Part shown: piece after piece, positions 1-5,919 of the stretch
Position numbering within the stretch: position 1 is the first letter of the stretch
Layout: each line of letters starts with the position of its first letter
Source of the DNA: an uncultured Sutterella sp.
GTDB taxonomy: Bacteria > Pseudomonadota > Gammaproteobacteria > Burkholderiales > Burkholderiaceae_F
Assembly (NCBI GenBank): GCA_900554375.1
Contig: USHK01000082.1
Location: 1-5,948 of the forward strand
Direction of reading: 5' to 3'
Length of the DNA: 5,948 nt
Notes under the pieces: generated by a model
Database searches by the model: none
Told to the model about the DNA's origin: nothing
The model's input: the letters and a program-made list of their open reading frames with translations, nothing else
Program-made: the position numbers and the translations under genes

Positions 1-49
1 ACGAGATTCATGAGCGTCTCGTGGGCTCGGAGATGTGTATAAGAGACAG
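1..49 (+). other. Untrimmed Nextera i7-side sequencing adapter (artefact)
   Basis: This is not genomic DNA. Positions 1-7 (ACGAGAT) match the end of the Illumina P7 oligo. Positions 8-15 (TCATGAGC) sit where the 8-base i7 index belongs and match, from memory, Nextera XT index N714. Positions 16-30 (GTCTCGTGGGCTCGG) are the read-2 overhang. Positions 31-49 are the 19-bp Tn5 mosaic end, which finishes in AAGAGACAG. The true insert starts at 50. The order P7, index, read-2 primer, mosaic end, insert is exactly that of a Nextera library molecule, so a biological transposon end is very unlikely. Confidence 0.98.
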
Positions 50-75
50 CGCTTAGGTCCGGCCTAAGCGTTTTT
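50..75 (+). terminator. Rho-independent terminator, possibly bidirectional, after surA
   Basis: A perfect 8-bp stem pairs CGCTTAGG (50-57) with CCTAAGCG (63-70) around a 5-nt loop, and five T residues follow on the plus strand (71-75). As drawn it would stop transcription arriving from the left on the plus strand. On the minus strand it lies 12 nt past the surA stop codon, with an A-run before the stem, as in bidirectional terminators between convergent genes. The bases that would form the minus-strand U-tract have been replaced by adapter, so termination of the lptD-surA transcript here is likely but cannot be read directly. Confidence 0.8.
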
Positions 76-87
76 GACGTTACGTTG

Positions 88-1446
88 TTATTCAGTCGGT
101 TTGTTGATTCGCTTCTCGACATAGGCTTCCGAACGCAGGCGTCGCTCCCAGTCGAGGACAGCGTCGCCGAGTTTCTGCTCGCGCAGCGCCTCTCTGGCTT
201 GTTCGCGCTGGCGTTCATTAATACCACTCTTAGTTCTGCGGTCGAGCACCTGGAAAATATGCCAGCCATAAGGGGTACGGATCGGCTCGCTGATTTCTCC
301 GACACTCAGTTTGTCGAGCTGCTGTTCCATTTCAGGAGGAACATCGCCCGGATAAAGCCAGCCGAGGTCGCCGCCGCGAGTGCCGGACGGATCCGCAGAA
401 TGCAGACGAGCAAGTGTCTGGAAGTCCCCGTCTCCCTTATCAAGTCGAGCCTTGATCTCGTTTAGACGCTGAATAACGACTTTTTCCGGGGTGACATTCG
501 AAGGGCGCATCATGATATGGCGGACATGGGTCTGACGGACGCCTTGTTCAGCTTGAGCACCGGGGTCTCGAACCCCCATTAGCTTGAGGATCTGGAACGA
601 ATTGCCGGCCTGGAGCGGAATAATGTCTCCGGCTTTGTGATTTTGAAGTGCCTGCACTACGAAGGGAGGCAGTTTGCCGGCAGGGACCCAGCCCATGACG
701 CCGCCTTCCATAGCCTCAGGCGTGACAGAATATTTTGCTGCCAGTTGGCTGAAATCGGCGCCCCTCTGGGCTTGCTCAAGAGCGCGGGAAGCAGTTCTCT
801 GAGCGTTTTCAACTTCCGCTTTGGTAGGATTTTCAGGGAAACTGATTACGATGCGGGACAAACGGTATTCCATGCGCTTGCCCGGCCCGCTCTGATCCTT
901 CAGAAACTGGTCGATTTCGCTTTCAGGAATTTGGATCTTATCGTCCACGTCTCTTTCACGGAGACGCTGGGTAATTAACTCGCTGCGAATCTCGCTTTTA
1001 AAGCTCGGAACAGAAATGCCGTCCGCAGCTAGTTTCTTTTCGAGCTGAGGAACGGTTAAACCGTTGTTCGTAGCAATTTGTTCGATAGCGCCGTTGAGCA
1101 TATTGTCATCGATACGAATACCGGTGTCTCGAGCTTTCTGTTCGATGATTCGCTCAAGAATCATGCGATCGAGAGTCTGATCTCGAAGGTTGTCCATCGG
1201 AGGCAGGGGAATGTTTCTTCTGCGAAGATTTGTGGCTACCTGATGAATTCTCTGCTGCAGCTGGATCTCCGTAATCACATCGTGATTTACCACGGCTGCG
1301 ATACGGTCGACCGGAACAGGGGCGCTTTTATGAGCCGCCGTTTCTTTCTTTGCCTGTGCTTTTTGAGCGTACGCATTGTCCGCATTCACAGCGCCGAAGG
1401 AGAGGAGGGCGCAGGCACATACTGCATAAAGATGAGTCAATTTCAT
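88..1446 (-). CDS. surA: SurA, periplasmic chaperone / peptidyl-prolyl isomerase
   Basis: SurA binds unfolded outer-membrane proteins in the periplasm and delivers them to the BAM complex; LptD is a known client. With the ATG at 1446 the protein has 452 residues (E. coli: 428). Residues 1-27 look like a Sec signal peptide: basic start MKLTH, a hydrophobic core, and an AYA cleavage motif at 25-27. The SurA N-domain covers about 45-185. Parvulin domain 1 is about 193-292 (GGVMGW at 248-253) and parvulin domain 2 about 304-402 (GGDLGW at 358-363). A charged C-terminal helix follows. Domain 2 keeps the two parvulin histidines (H310, H396); domain 1 has R198 and Q285 in their places. The gene follows lptD by 4 nt, so it is probably co-transcribed and coupled. 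Start choice: 1446 gives the cleanest signal peptide but has no clear ribosome binding site. An ATG at 1467 (7 residues longer, overlapping lptD) and a TTG at 1482 are alternatives. The function is secure; the start is moderately sure. Confidence 0.95.
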   Translation of the reverse strand: MKLTHLYAVCACALLSFGAVNADNAYAQKAQAKKETAAHKSAPVPVDRIAAVVNHDVITEIQLQQRIHQVATNLRRRNIPLPPMDNLRDQTLDRMILERIIEQKARDTGIRIDDNMLNGAIEQIATNNGLTVPQLEKKLAADGISVPSFKSEIRSELITQRLRERDVDDKIQIPESEIDQFLKDQSGPGKRMEYRLSRIVISFPENPTKAEVENAQRTASRALEQAQRGADFSQLAAKYSVTPEAMEGGVMGWVPAGKLPPFVVQALQNHKAGDIIPLQAGNSFQILKLMGVRDPGAQAEQGVRQTHVRHIMMRPSNVTPEKVVIQRLNEIKARLDKGDGDFQTLARLHSADPSGTRGGDLGWLYPGDVPPEMEQQLDKLSVGEISEPIRTPYGWHIFQVLDRRTKSGINERQREQAREALREQKLGDAVLDWERRLRSEAYVEKRINKPTE

Positions 1447-1450
1447 AATT

Positions 1451-3811
1451 TTATTCGTAATAATCATATCGGCCGACTTCAACTGGCTTTGGCCCCACCG
1501 GTTTGTAGCCGGTAATGCCTTCGCTTAATGCTTGGATCGGACTCGATCCGACGGTACCTAGACCGACTAATTCAAGTTCTAAGAAGAAGTTCGTTGTCGA
1601 TCTTCCTTCACTGCGAATATAGCGCTGAACGGCCCCGCGAAGGATCCAACACCCCGCACGATATTCGAGGCCCATCAAGGAGTCAACCACTTTTTTGTCT
1701 CTGAATGAGTAATTGTACCTTCCGAGTCCATAGAGGTCTTTCATGAGCGGCCACTGGAACGAAAAGTCGATTTGCTTGATGTTGGTGTTATAGAACGCGT
1801 CTCGAGTGTCGTTAGGGTTGTAGTTGTAGCGATAATACAGGCCAACGGTCGAGAAGTCTCTTGGGTTATAACGAATACCGGCGCTTGTCTTTGAGATTCT
1901 GGACCATTCCGTCGAGTACTGGATCGCGCCTTCCAAACGCCAGCCTTCAAATAAGGAGAACTGACTGGCGGCTAACACGTCACTGCGGTTCTTTGTTTTG
2001 CCGGGGTTTGACCAATAAAGATCGACTTTTTCATCCGTAAAGTAGTAACGCTGCCCCACGGTTGCGGAGAACCACTCTTTACCGGTGCCGGAGTCGATGT
2101 AGCGTGTTGTTAAAACCGCAGACAACTGGTTGGTGTTCGCAATTCGGTCAAAACCGGTGTACTTGTTCGGTGTAAACAGTTCGGCGAAGTTCAAGTCGGC
2201 CGAAGAACTGTCGAAGTTCGGCATGTGCCGCTGATTCCGATAAGGAATATAGGCATAGAACAGACGCGGTTCCAGAGTCTGTTCGGTCTCTCGACCGAAG
2301 ACGATTGAATTTCTCTCGAAGATCAAGCCGGTATCTAGAGAATAGATCGGGAGCGAGCGGGTCGAAGATTTGTCGATCTCGGCTCGGGCGTGTTTGATGT
2401 CGTTATAGTGCGTGAACGAGTACGTGATCTTCGGCGTTACAAACCAGAAAGAACCCATCAGCGGATAAGAGATCGAGGTGTTCCATAGGGTTCGATTGCC
2501 GTCACCGCTCGTGCCGCGTAAACCGTTGTAAGTCGAGATGCCACGGCGGAAACGGGTTGCGGTCAGACGTGAAGAAAGAACGGCGCCGTGAAAATCGGCA
2601 ACGTAGCCGCTGAGATTAAATTCCGGTTCTTTTTCGTAAGGCTTTTCGACCCAGTTTCTGTTCGGGCGCAGCGTTTGGTTCTTATAAACGCCTAAGGATG
2701 TGCTCCAATATGTCTGTCCATAGCTCAGCCAGAAATTCTGATTGAGGATGTTTTCACTGGATTCTCGAATCGTTGTAGAGAAGTCGGATAAATAATCGTT
2801 ATCGGAGACTTTCTGATAATCCACACCGAGCGAGACGTCACCGATGCGCTGGTAATGTTTCCAAGCGACGCCGTAACGTCGTTCATGCGTTTCCTTGTCT
2901 TTAAAAATGACGTTGTAATCGACTTGACCGGAGAATGTCGGCTGCAGATAACGGAATTCGTTGCCGAAGAGCACGCCGCGCTTAGACATGGGTTTAAGCG
3001 TCAGTGTGTAGTCGTAATTCGGTGCAATGTTCCAATAGAACGGGATTTCCATATTTACGCCGAGTGTAGAGCTCATGCCGAATCTCGGTGTTAAGAAGCC
3101 GGTCTTTCTCTCGGAGCCAACGGGGAAGCTGAAATAAGGCGAGGCGAAGACAGGAATGCCGCCAACGTACAGTCTGGCGTTTTTACCGACAGCAGAGCCG
3201 TCCAGCTCGTCATAGTCAACGTCGGAGGCTTTAATCCACCAGGCTTCTTCTCCCTCGCGGCAAGTTGTGACCATGGCGTTACACATCTTGACCTTGCCTT
3301 CTCCGAGCAGTTCGATCTTATCGGAAGTACCTCTCATCTGAGTCGGCAGATAACGGAACGTGGCGTTCGGCATCTCACCAGTCTCCGCGTCGAGGTGATA
3401 AGTGAGTTCCGGTCCCTTGAAGATGGTGCCGTTTCTGGCAACCAAAGCATTTCCGTTGGAATAAACCTCGTCGGTCGCGAAGGTATAGGTGATGGTGTCT
3501 CCGCGAAGAACAGAGCCCCCTCGCCGAACTTCGGCACTGTCAATGAGTTCAATTTTCTCATTGGGCGTTCCGATCATTTTGAACGCCGTCAGATAGGTCG
3601 GGGCGTCACCCTCTTCAGAGGGTGCATTCTCGTCTAAGCGGCGTGCCGCGTTCAGCTTCAGTCCGTACTCGGGTCGGGTAGCCGTTTCGGAATCTTGATC
3701 GCGTTCGGCCGCCGAGACGAGCAAGGGCATAGCTAAAGTCACAGCCACAAAAACGGGTAGGGCTCGAAAAGCTTCCATGGGTCTTTTTCGACGAATTGAA
3801 AAACTAGACAT
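1451..3811 (-). CDS. lptD: LptD, LPS-assembly outer-membrane translocon
   Basis: LptD, with the lipoprotein LptE, inserts lipopolysaccharide into the outer leaflet of the outer membrane. The 786-residue length matches the family (E. coli: 784). Residues 1-34 form a signal peptide with a basic start (IRRKR), a hydrophobic core and a likely cut near VSA (32-34). The LptA-like jellyroll domain spans about 70-215. The barrel then begins with the conserved blocks SPYFSFP (224-230), GFLTPRFG (238-245), YWNIAPNYD (259-267) and MSKRG (275-279), and runs to the C-terminal FFLELELVGLG (742-752). There are only three cysteines: C177, C184 (in VTTC) and C721 (in AGCW). C184 and C721 fit the positions of E. 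coli C173 and C725; no equivalent of C31 or C724 is seen. It is first in an operon with surA. The ATG at 3811 lacks a clear Shine-Dalgarno sequence; an ATG at 3778 would also keep a signal peptide. Confidence 0.97.
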   Translation of the reverse strand: MSSFSIRRKRPMEAFRALPVFVAVTLAMPLLVSAAERDQDSETATRPEYGLKLNAARRLDENAPSEEGDAPTYLTAFKMIGTPNEKIELIDSAEVRRGGSVLRGDTITYTFATDEVYSNGNALVARNGTIFKGPELTYHLDAETGEMPNATFRYLPTQMRGTSDKIELLGEGKVKMCNAMVTTCREGEEAWWIKASDVDYDELDGSAVGKNARLYVGGIPVFASPYFSFPVGSERKTGFLTPRFGMSSTLGVNMEIPFYWNIAPNYDYTLTLKPMSKRGVLFGNEFRYLQPTFSGQVDYNVIFKDKETHERRYGVAWKHYQRIGDVSLGVDYQKVSDNDYLSDFSTTIRESSENILNQNFWLSYGQTYWSTSLGVYKNQTLRPNRNWVEKPYEKEPEFNLSGYVADFHGAVLSSRLTATRFRRGISTYNGLRGTSGDGNRTLWNTSISYPLMGSFWFVTPKITYSFTHYNDIKHARAEIDKSSTRSLPIYSLDTGLIFERNSIVFGRETEQTLEPRLFYAYIPYRNQRHMPNFDSSSADLNFAELFTPNKYTGFDRIANTNQLSAVLTTRYIDSGTGKEWFSATVGQRYYFTDEKVDLYWSNPGKTKNRSDVLAASQFSLFEGWRLEGAIQYSTEWSRISKTSAGIRYNPRDFSTVGLYYRYNYNPNDTRDAFYNTNIKQIDFSFQWPLMKDLYGLGRYNYSFRDKKVVDSLMGLEYRAGCWILRGAVQRYIRSEGRSTTNFFLELELVGLGTVGSSPIQALSEGITGYKPVGPKPVEVGRYDYYE

Positions 3812-3816
3812 TAAAA

Positions 3817-3846
3817 TTGCACGCTATTAGGTGGAAAGATTATAAA
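3817..3846 (+). promoter_or_regulatory. Candidate sigma-70-type promoter for amgK-murU-dusB
   Basis: On the plus strand, a weak -35 TTGCAC (3817-3822) is followed after 18 nt by TATAAA (3841-3846), a five-of-six match to the -10 consensus. Transcription would start near 3853, leaving a leader of about 45 nt before amgK. The -10 shares bases with the minus-strand TATAAT for lptD, so the two divergent promoters would compete for polymerase. The -35 matches only its first three bases, so support is modest. Confidence 0.3.
3839..3844 (-). promoter_or_regulatory. Candidate -10 element for lptD-surA
   Basis: Read on the minus strand, this is a perfect TATAAT hexamer, 27 nt upstream of the lptD ATG at 3811. 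No good TTGACA-like -35 lies 16-18 nt further upstream, so the promoter would be weak or activator-dependent. The predicted transcript would have a short leader of about 20 nt, which agrees with the lack of a strong ribosome binding site before lptD. It overlaps the candidate amgK -10 on the other strand. This is pattern-based only. Confidence 0.35.
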
Positions 3847-3887
3847 GGCTTAAGGGACTTGCATATTCTTTCTGATCAACGGATGAT

Positions 3888-3893
3888 GGAGAG
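3888..3893 (+). promoter_or_regulatory. Ribosome binding site of amgK
   Basis: GGAGAG ends 6 nt before the ATG at 3900. It is the clearest Shine-Dalgarno sequence in the window and fixes the amgK start. Confidence 0.75.
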
Positions 3894-3899
3894 AAAATA

Positions 3900-4907
3900 A
3901 TGACAGAGCGTGAAGTAAGCTTAAGACAGTGGCTTGAACAAATCGGAAGGCCCTTGGGACTGAATCTGAAGACGCTTCGTCCGGCATCTTCGGACGCGGG
4001 TTTTAGAAGTTATTTCCGTATAGACGGAGACGGAACGACTTACATCGTCATGGACTCTCCCGGCGAGCCAGGGAATGTCAAACCTTTTATTTTTGTCGAC
4101 GATCTGTTTGCCAAACAAGGCGTTAACGTTCCGCAAATCTATGCTCAGGACATAGAACAAGGATTTCTGCTGTTGTCAGATTTGGGAACACAGACTTATC
4201 TTGATGCTCTCTCGGATGACAATGCCTCCAGGTTGATGGAAGACGCCACCACCGCACTTATCAAACTTCAGAAGAACAGCAAACCCGGCGTCTTGCCCGA
4301 TTATTCCGAAGAACTGCTGCGCCGCGAACTTGAACTTTTTCCCGAGTGGTACGTGAAACGCCATCTGAATATGGAAATCACACCTGAGATGCGCAGCATG
4401 TTTGACAAGATGTTCGATCACATCATCAAAAAGAATCTCGCTCAGTCCTTTGTTTATGTACATCGTGACTACATGCCGAGGAATCTGATGCTCGAAGAAA
4501 AAGATAATCCGGGAGTTATTGATTTTCAGGACGCCGTCTACGGGCCGGTTAGCTACGATATTGCTTGCTTATGCAGAGATGCCTTTATTTCTTGGAGCGA
4601 AGCCCAGGTTTTAGATTGGACCATTCGCTACTGGGATAAAGCTCGTAAAGAAGGCATTCCTGTACCGGCGGATTTCGGCGTTTTCTGGGAAGATGTCGAA
4701 TGGATGGCTCTTCAGCGTCACCTCAAGGTTTTGGGCATCTTTGCTCGCCTGAATTACCGCGACGGAAAAACGAAATATCTCGGCGATACGCCTCGATTCC
4801 TGAATTACGTTCAAAAGACCGCTTCCCGTTTTGATGCGTTAAGACCCTTGTCCCGTTTCATTAATCAAATCTCCGGCATCGAAGAGAGAGTCGGATACTC
4901 TTTCTAA
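3900..4907 (+). CDS. amgK: AmgK, anomeric MurNAc/GlcNAc kinase (APH-fold)
   Basis: This is a 335-residue cytoplasmic kinase of the aminoglycoside phosphotransferase/choline-kinase fold. The N-lobe carries SDAGFRSYFRI (31-41), resembling the ATP-binding loop of AmgK relatives. The C-lobe has the catalytic loop HRDYMPRN (188-195), with D190 as catalytic base and N195 as metal ligand, then VIDFQDAVYGPVSYD (206-220), where D208 takes the DFG-aspartate role. The DFQDA..GP..YD pattern is typical of AmgK rather than antibiotic-modifying APH enzymes. AmgK makes alpha-1-phosphates of MurNAc (and GlcNAc) with ATP, feeding MurU; the murU-like gene directly downstream supports this role. The Pseudomonas enzyme is of similar length. 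It is the first gene of its operon, divergent from lptD. Substrate is inferred from family and context; a generic 'phosphotransferase' label is the fallback. Drug resistance by aminoglycoside phosphorylation is unlikely. Confidence 0.88.
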   Translation: MTEREVSLRQWLEQIGRPLGLNLKTLRPASSDAGFRSYFRIDGDGTTYIVMDSPGEPGNVKPFIFVDDLFAKQGVNVPQIYAQDIEQGFLLLSDLGTQTYLDALSDDNASRLMEDATTALIKLQKNSKPGVLPDYSEELLRRELELFPEWYVKRHLNMEITPEMRSMFDKMFDHIIKKNLAQSFVYVHRDYMPRNLMLEEKDNPGVIDFQDAVYGPVSYDIACLCRDAFISWSEAQVLDWTIRYWDKARKEGIPVPADFGVFWEDVEWMALQRHLKVLGIFARLNYRDGKTKYLGDTPRFLNYVQKTASRFDALRPLSRFINQISGIEERVGYSF

Positions 4908-4911
4908 GGTG
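4906..4911 (+). promoter_or_regulatory. Ribosome binding site deciding the murU start
   Basis: AAGGTG straddles the amgK stop codon and lies 6 nt before the TTG at 4918. It includes AGGTG, complementary to the 3' end of 16S rRNA. The competing GTG start at 4909 is itself part of this motif and has no well-spaced ribosome binding site of its own, so the motif favours initiation at TTG 4918. Confidence 0.5.
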
Positions 4912-4917
4912 TCAGGA

Positions 4918-5628
4918 TTGAAGGCGATTGTGTTGTGCGCCGGAAGAGGCAAACGCATGAGGGAACTCACTGCACATAATTCCAAACCGCTGATCAAGCT
5001 TTGGGGGCGCTCTATGGTGGACTGGCAGCTGAGTTGCTTAAGGGAGGGCGGAATTCGGGAAGCTGTCGTTAACACCGCCCATTATGCCGATCTCTATCCG
5101 AAGCATTTTTCAGATCATCCCGTCGAGGGAATACGAGTAATAATTTCTCAGGAAGGCTCGACGATTGCAGATGCTCTTGAAACCAAAGGAGGCATTGTCA
5201 AGGCGCTTCCCTTGCTTAGTGACGGGAAAGAACCTTTCATTGTTGTTTCGGGAGACATCGTTACTGCTTTTGATTACGCTTCCCTTGAAAAGGCTGCGGA
5301 CAGAATTAGAAAAGGAGAAATCGTCGGGCATTTAGTCTTAGTGCCTAATCCTTCTTTTCACGAGGGAGATATGGACTTGAAAGACGGCCTAGTAAGTAGG
5401 GCTGATAAAAAGTTCACCTATGGAAACATTGGAGTGTTCTCACCAAAGATCTTCGCAGGAGAAAAGACGGAGTTTTCCAAGCTTTTCCCCTGGCTGTACC
5501 AGTTTGTTGATCAGCACTTGATCAGCGGAGAGATCTATGAAGGCCCCTGGGCCAACGTCGGAACACCGGAGGAGCTGGCGAAATGCGAATCGTTGGACTG
5601 CTTCCTTAAAGAGGTGCGTCTTTCATGA
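4918..5628 (+). CDS. murU: MurU, N-acetylmuramate-1-phosphate uridylyltransferase
   Basis: A small single-domain nucleotidyltransferase (236 residues from TTG 4918; Pseudomonas MurU about 223). It condenses UTP with MurNAc-1-phosphate, made by AmgK, to give UDP-MurNAc, bypassing MurA/MurB and thus fosfomycin. The N-terminal signature CAGRGKRM (7-14) followed by SKPL (22-25) is the nucleotide-binding loop plus conserved lysine. LETKGG (87-92) fits the base-contacting motif, SGD (111-113) holds the metal-binding aspartate, and WANVGT (211-216) is the C-terminal motif, often WxDVGT in relatives. LVPNP and the YGNIGVF block also suit MurU. It starts 1-10 nt after amgK and overlaps dusB by 4 nt. 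Start: from TTG the protein begins MKAIVLCAG, aligning with the usual MKA start of homologues; GTG 4909 would add three residues. Other sugar-1-phosphate nucleotidyltransferases (RmlA or mannose-1-phosphate type) are possible by fold, but the AmgK partner argues for MurU. Confidence 0.86.
   Translation: MKAIVLCAGRGKRMRELTAHNSKPLIKLWGRSMVDWQLSCLREGGIREAVVNTAHYADLYPKHFSDHPVEGIRVIISQEGSTIADALETKGGIVKALPLLSDGKEPFIVVSGDIVTAFDYASLEKAADRIRKGEIVGHLVLVPNPSFHEGDMDLKDGLVSRADKKFTYGNIGVFSPKIFAGEKTEFSKLFPWLYQFVDQHLISGEIYEGPWANVGTPEELAKCESLDCFLKEVRLS
5611..5616 (+). promoter_or_regulatory. Ribosome binding site of dusB
   Basis: GAGGTG lies inside the murU 3' end, 8 nt before the ATG at 5625, at good Shine-Dalgarno spacing. 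It supports the ATG that overlaps the murU TGA as the dusB start. Confidence 0.65.
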
Positions 5629-5919
5629 TCGGCAATTCGGTTCAGGTCGGAAATGTAGAAATTCCGGGACGCGTGTTTCTCGCGCCTTTAGCCGGTTTTA
5701 CGGACCTTCCTTTTCGCCAAATCTGTCGGAAGTTGGGTGCTTCCTACGCAGTCGCGGAAATGGTGGCTTCACAAAAGCAGCTGAGGGACTCGAGAAAGTC
5801 CCGTGAGAGATTTTCTCTTGGAAACGAAAGCTATCCTCGTGCAATTCAGCTTCTCGGATCCGACCCAGATGATCTGGCCGATACCGCCCGCTACGCCGTC
5901 GAGTGCGGAGCCCAAATAG
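5625..5919 (+). CDS. dusB: DusB, tRNA-dihydrouridine synthase, 3'-truncated
   Basis: DusB is a cytoplasmic FMN enzyme that reduces specific uridines in the tRNA D-loop with NADPH. Only about 98 of roughly 330 residues are present. Visible family motifs are the FMN-binding start of the TIM barrel LAPLAGFTDLPFR (19-31), AEMVAS (44-49), and AIQLLGSDP (73-81), followed by AVECGAQI (91-98). The next expected block, DINxGCP with the catalytic cysteine, would begin within a few residues, so the active site is outside the window. The ATG overlaps the murU stop as ATGA (5625-5628), implying translational coupling. The frame stays open through the adapter to the window end, adding a spurious VSYTHLTLP tail that must not be annotated as protein. 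Truncation is a library artefact, not a pseudogene. DusA and DusC are less likely given the motif wording and the location. Confidence 0.92.

Noticed and set aside
85..465. Plus-strand open frame of 126 codons at the left end
   Set aside because: It lies entirely antisense to surA, starts next to the surA stop, and shows no recognisable domain. The opposite frame encodes clear parvulin motifs.
1447..1482. Longer surA start at TTG 1482
   Set aside because: It adds 12 residues before an already complete signal peptide and overlaps the lptD coding end; the ATG at 1446 (or 1467) is more plausible.
3812..3899. tRNA, small RNA or riboswitch in the divergent gap
   Set aside because: The gap is only 88 bp, with promoter-like boxes and one ribosome binding site; I see no stable fold or conserved RNA motif.
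3900..4907. Aminoglycoside resistance phosphotransferase
   Set aside because: The fold is shared, but the DFQDA motif, length and murU neighbour point to sugar kinase AmgK.
5537..5806. Plus-strand open frame of 89 codons across the murU/dusB junction
   Set aside because: It is out of frame with both murU and dusB, which have clear motifs and a coupled ATGA junction.
5625..5919. dusB as a pseudogene or truncated gene
   Set aside because: The frame is intact up to the adapter; the end is a library boundary, not a mutation.
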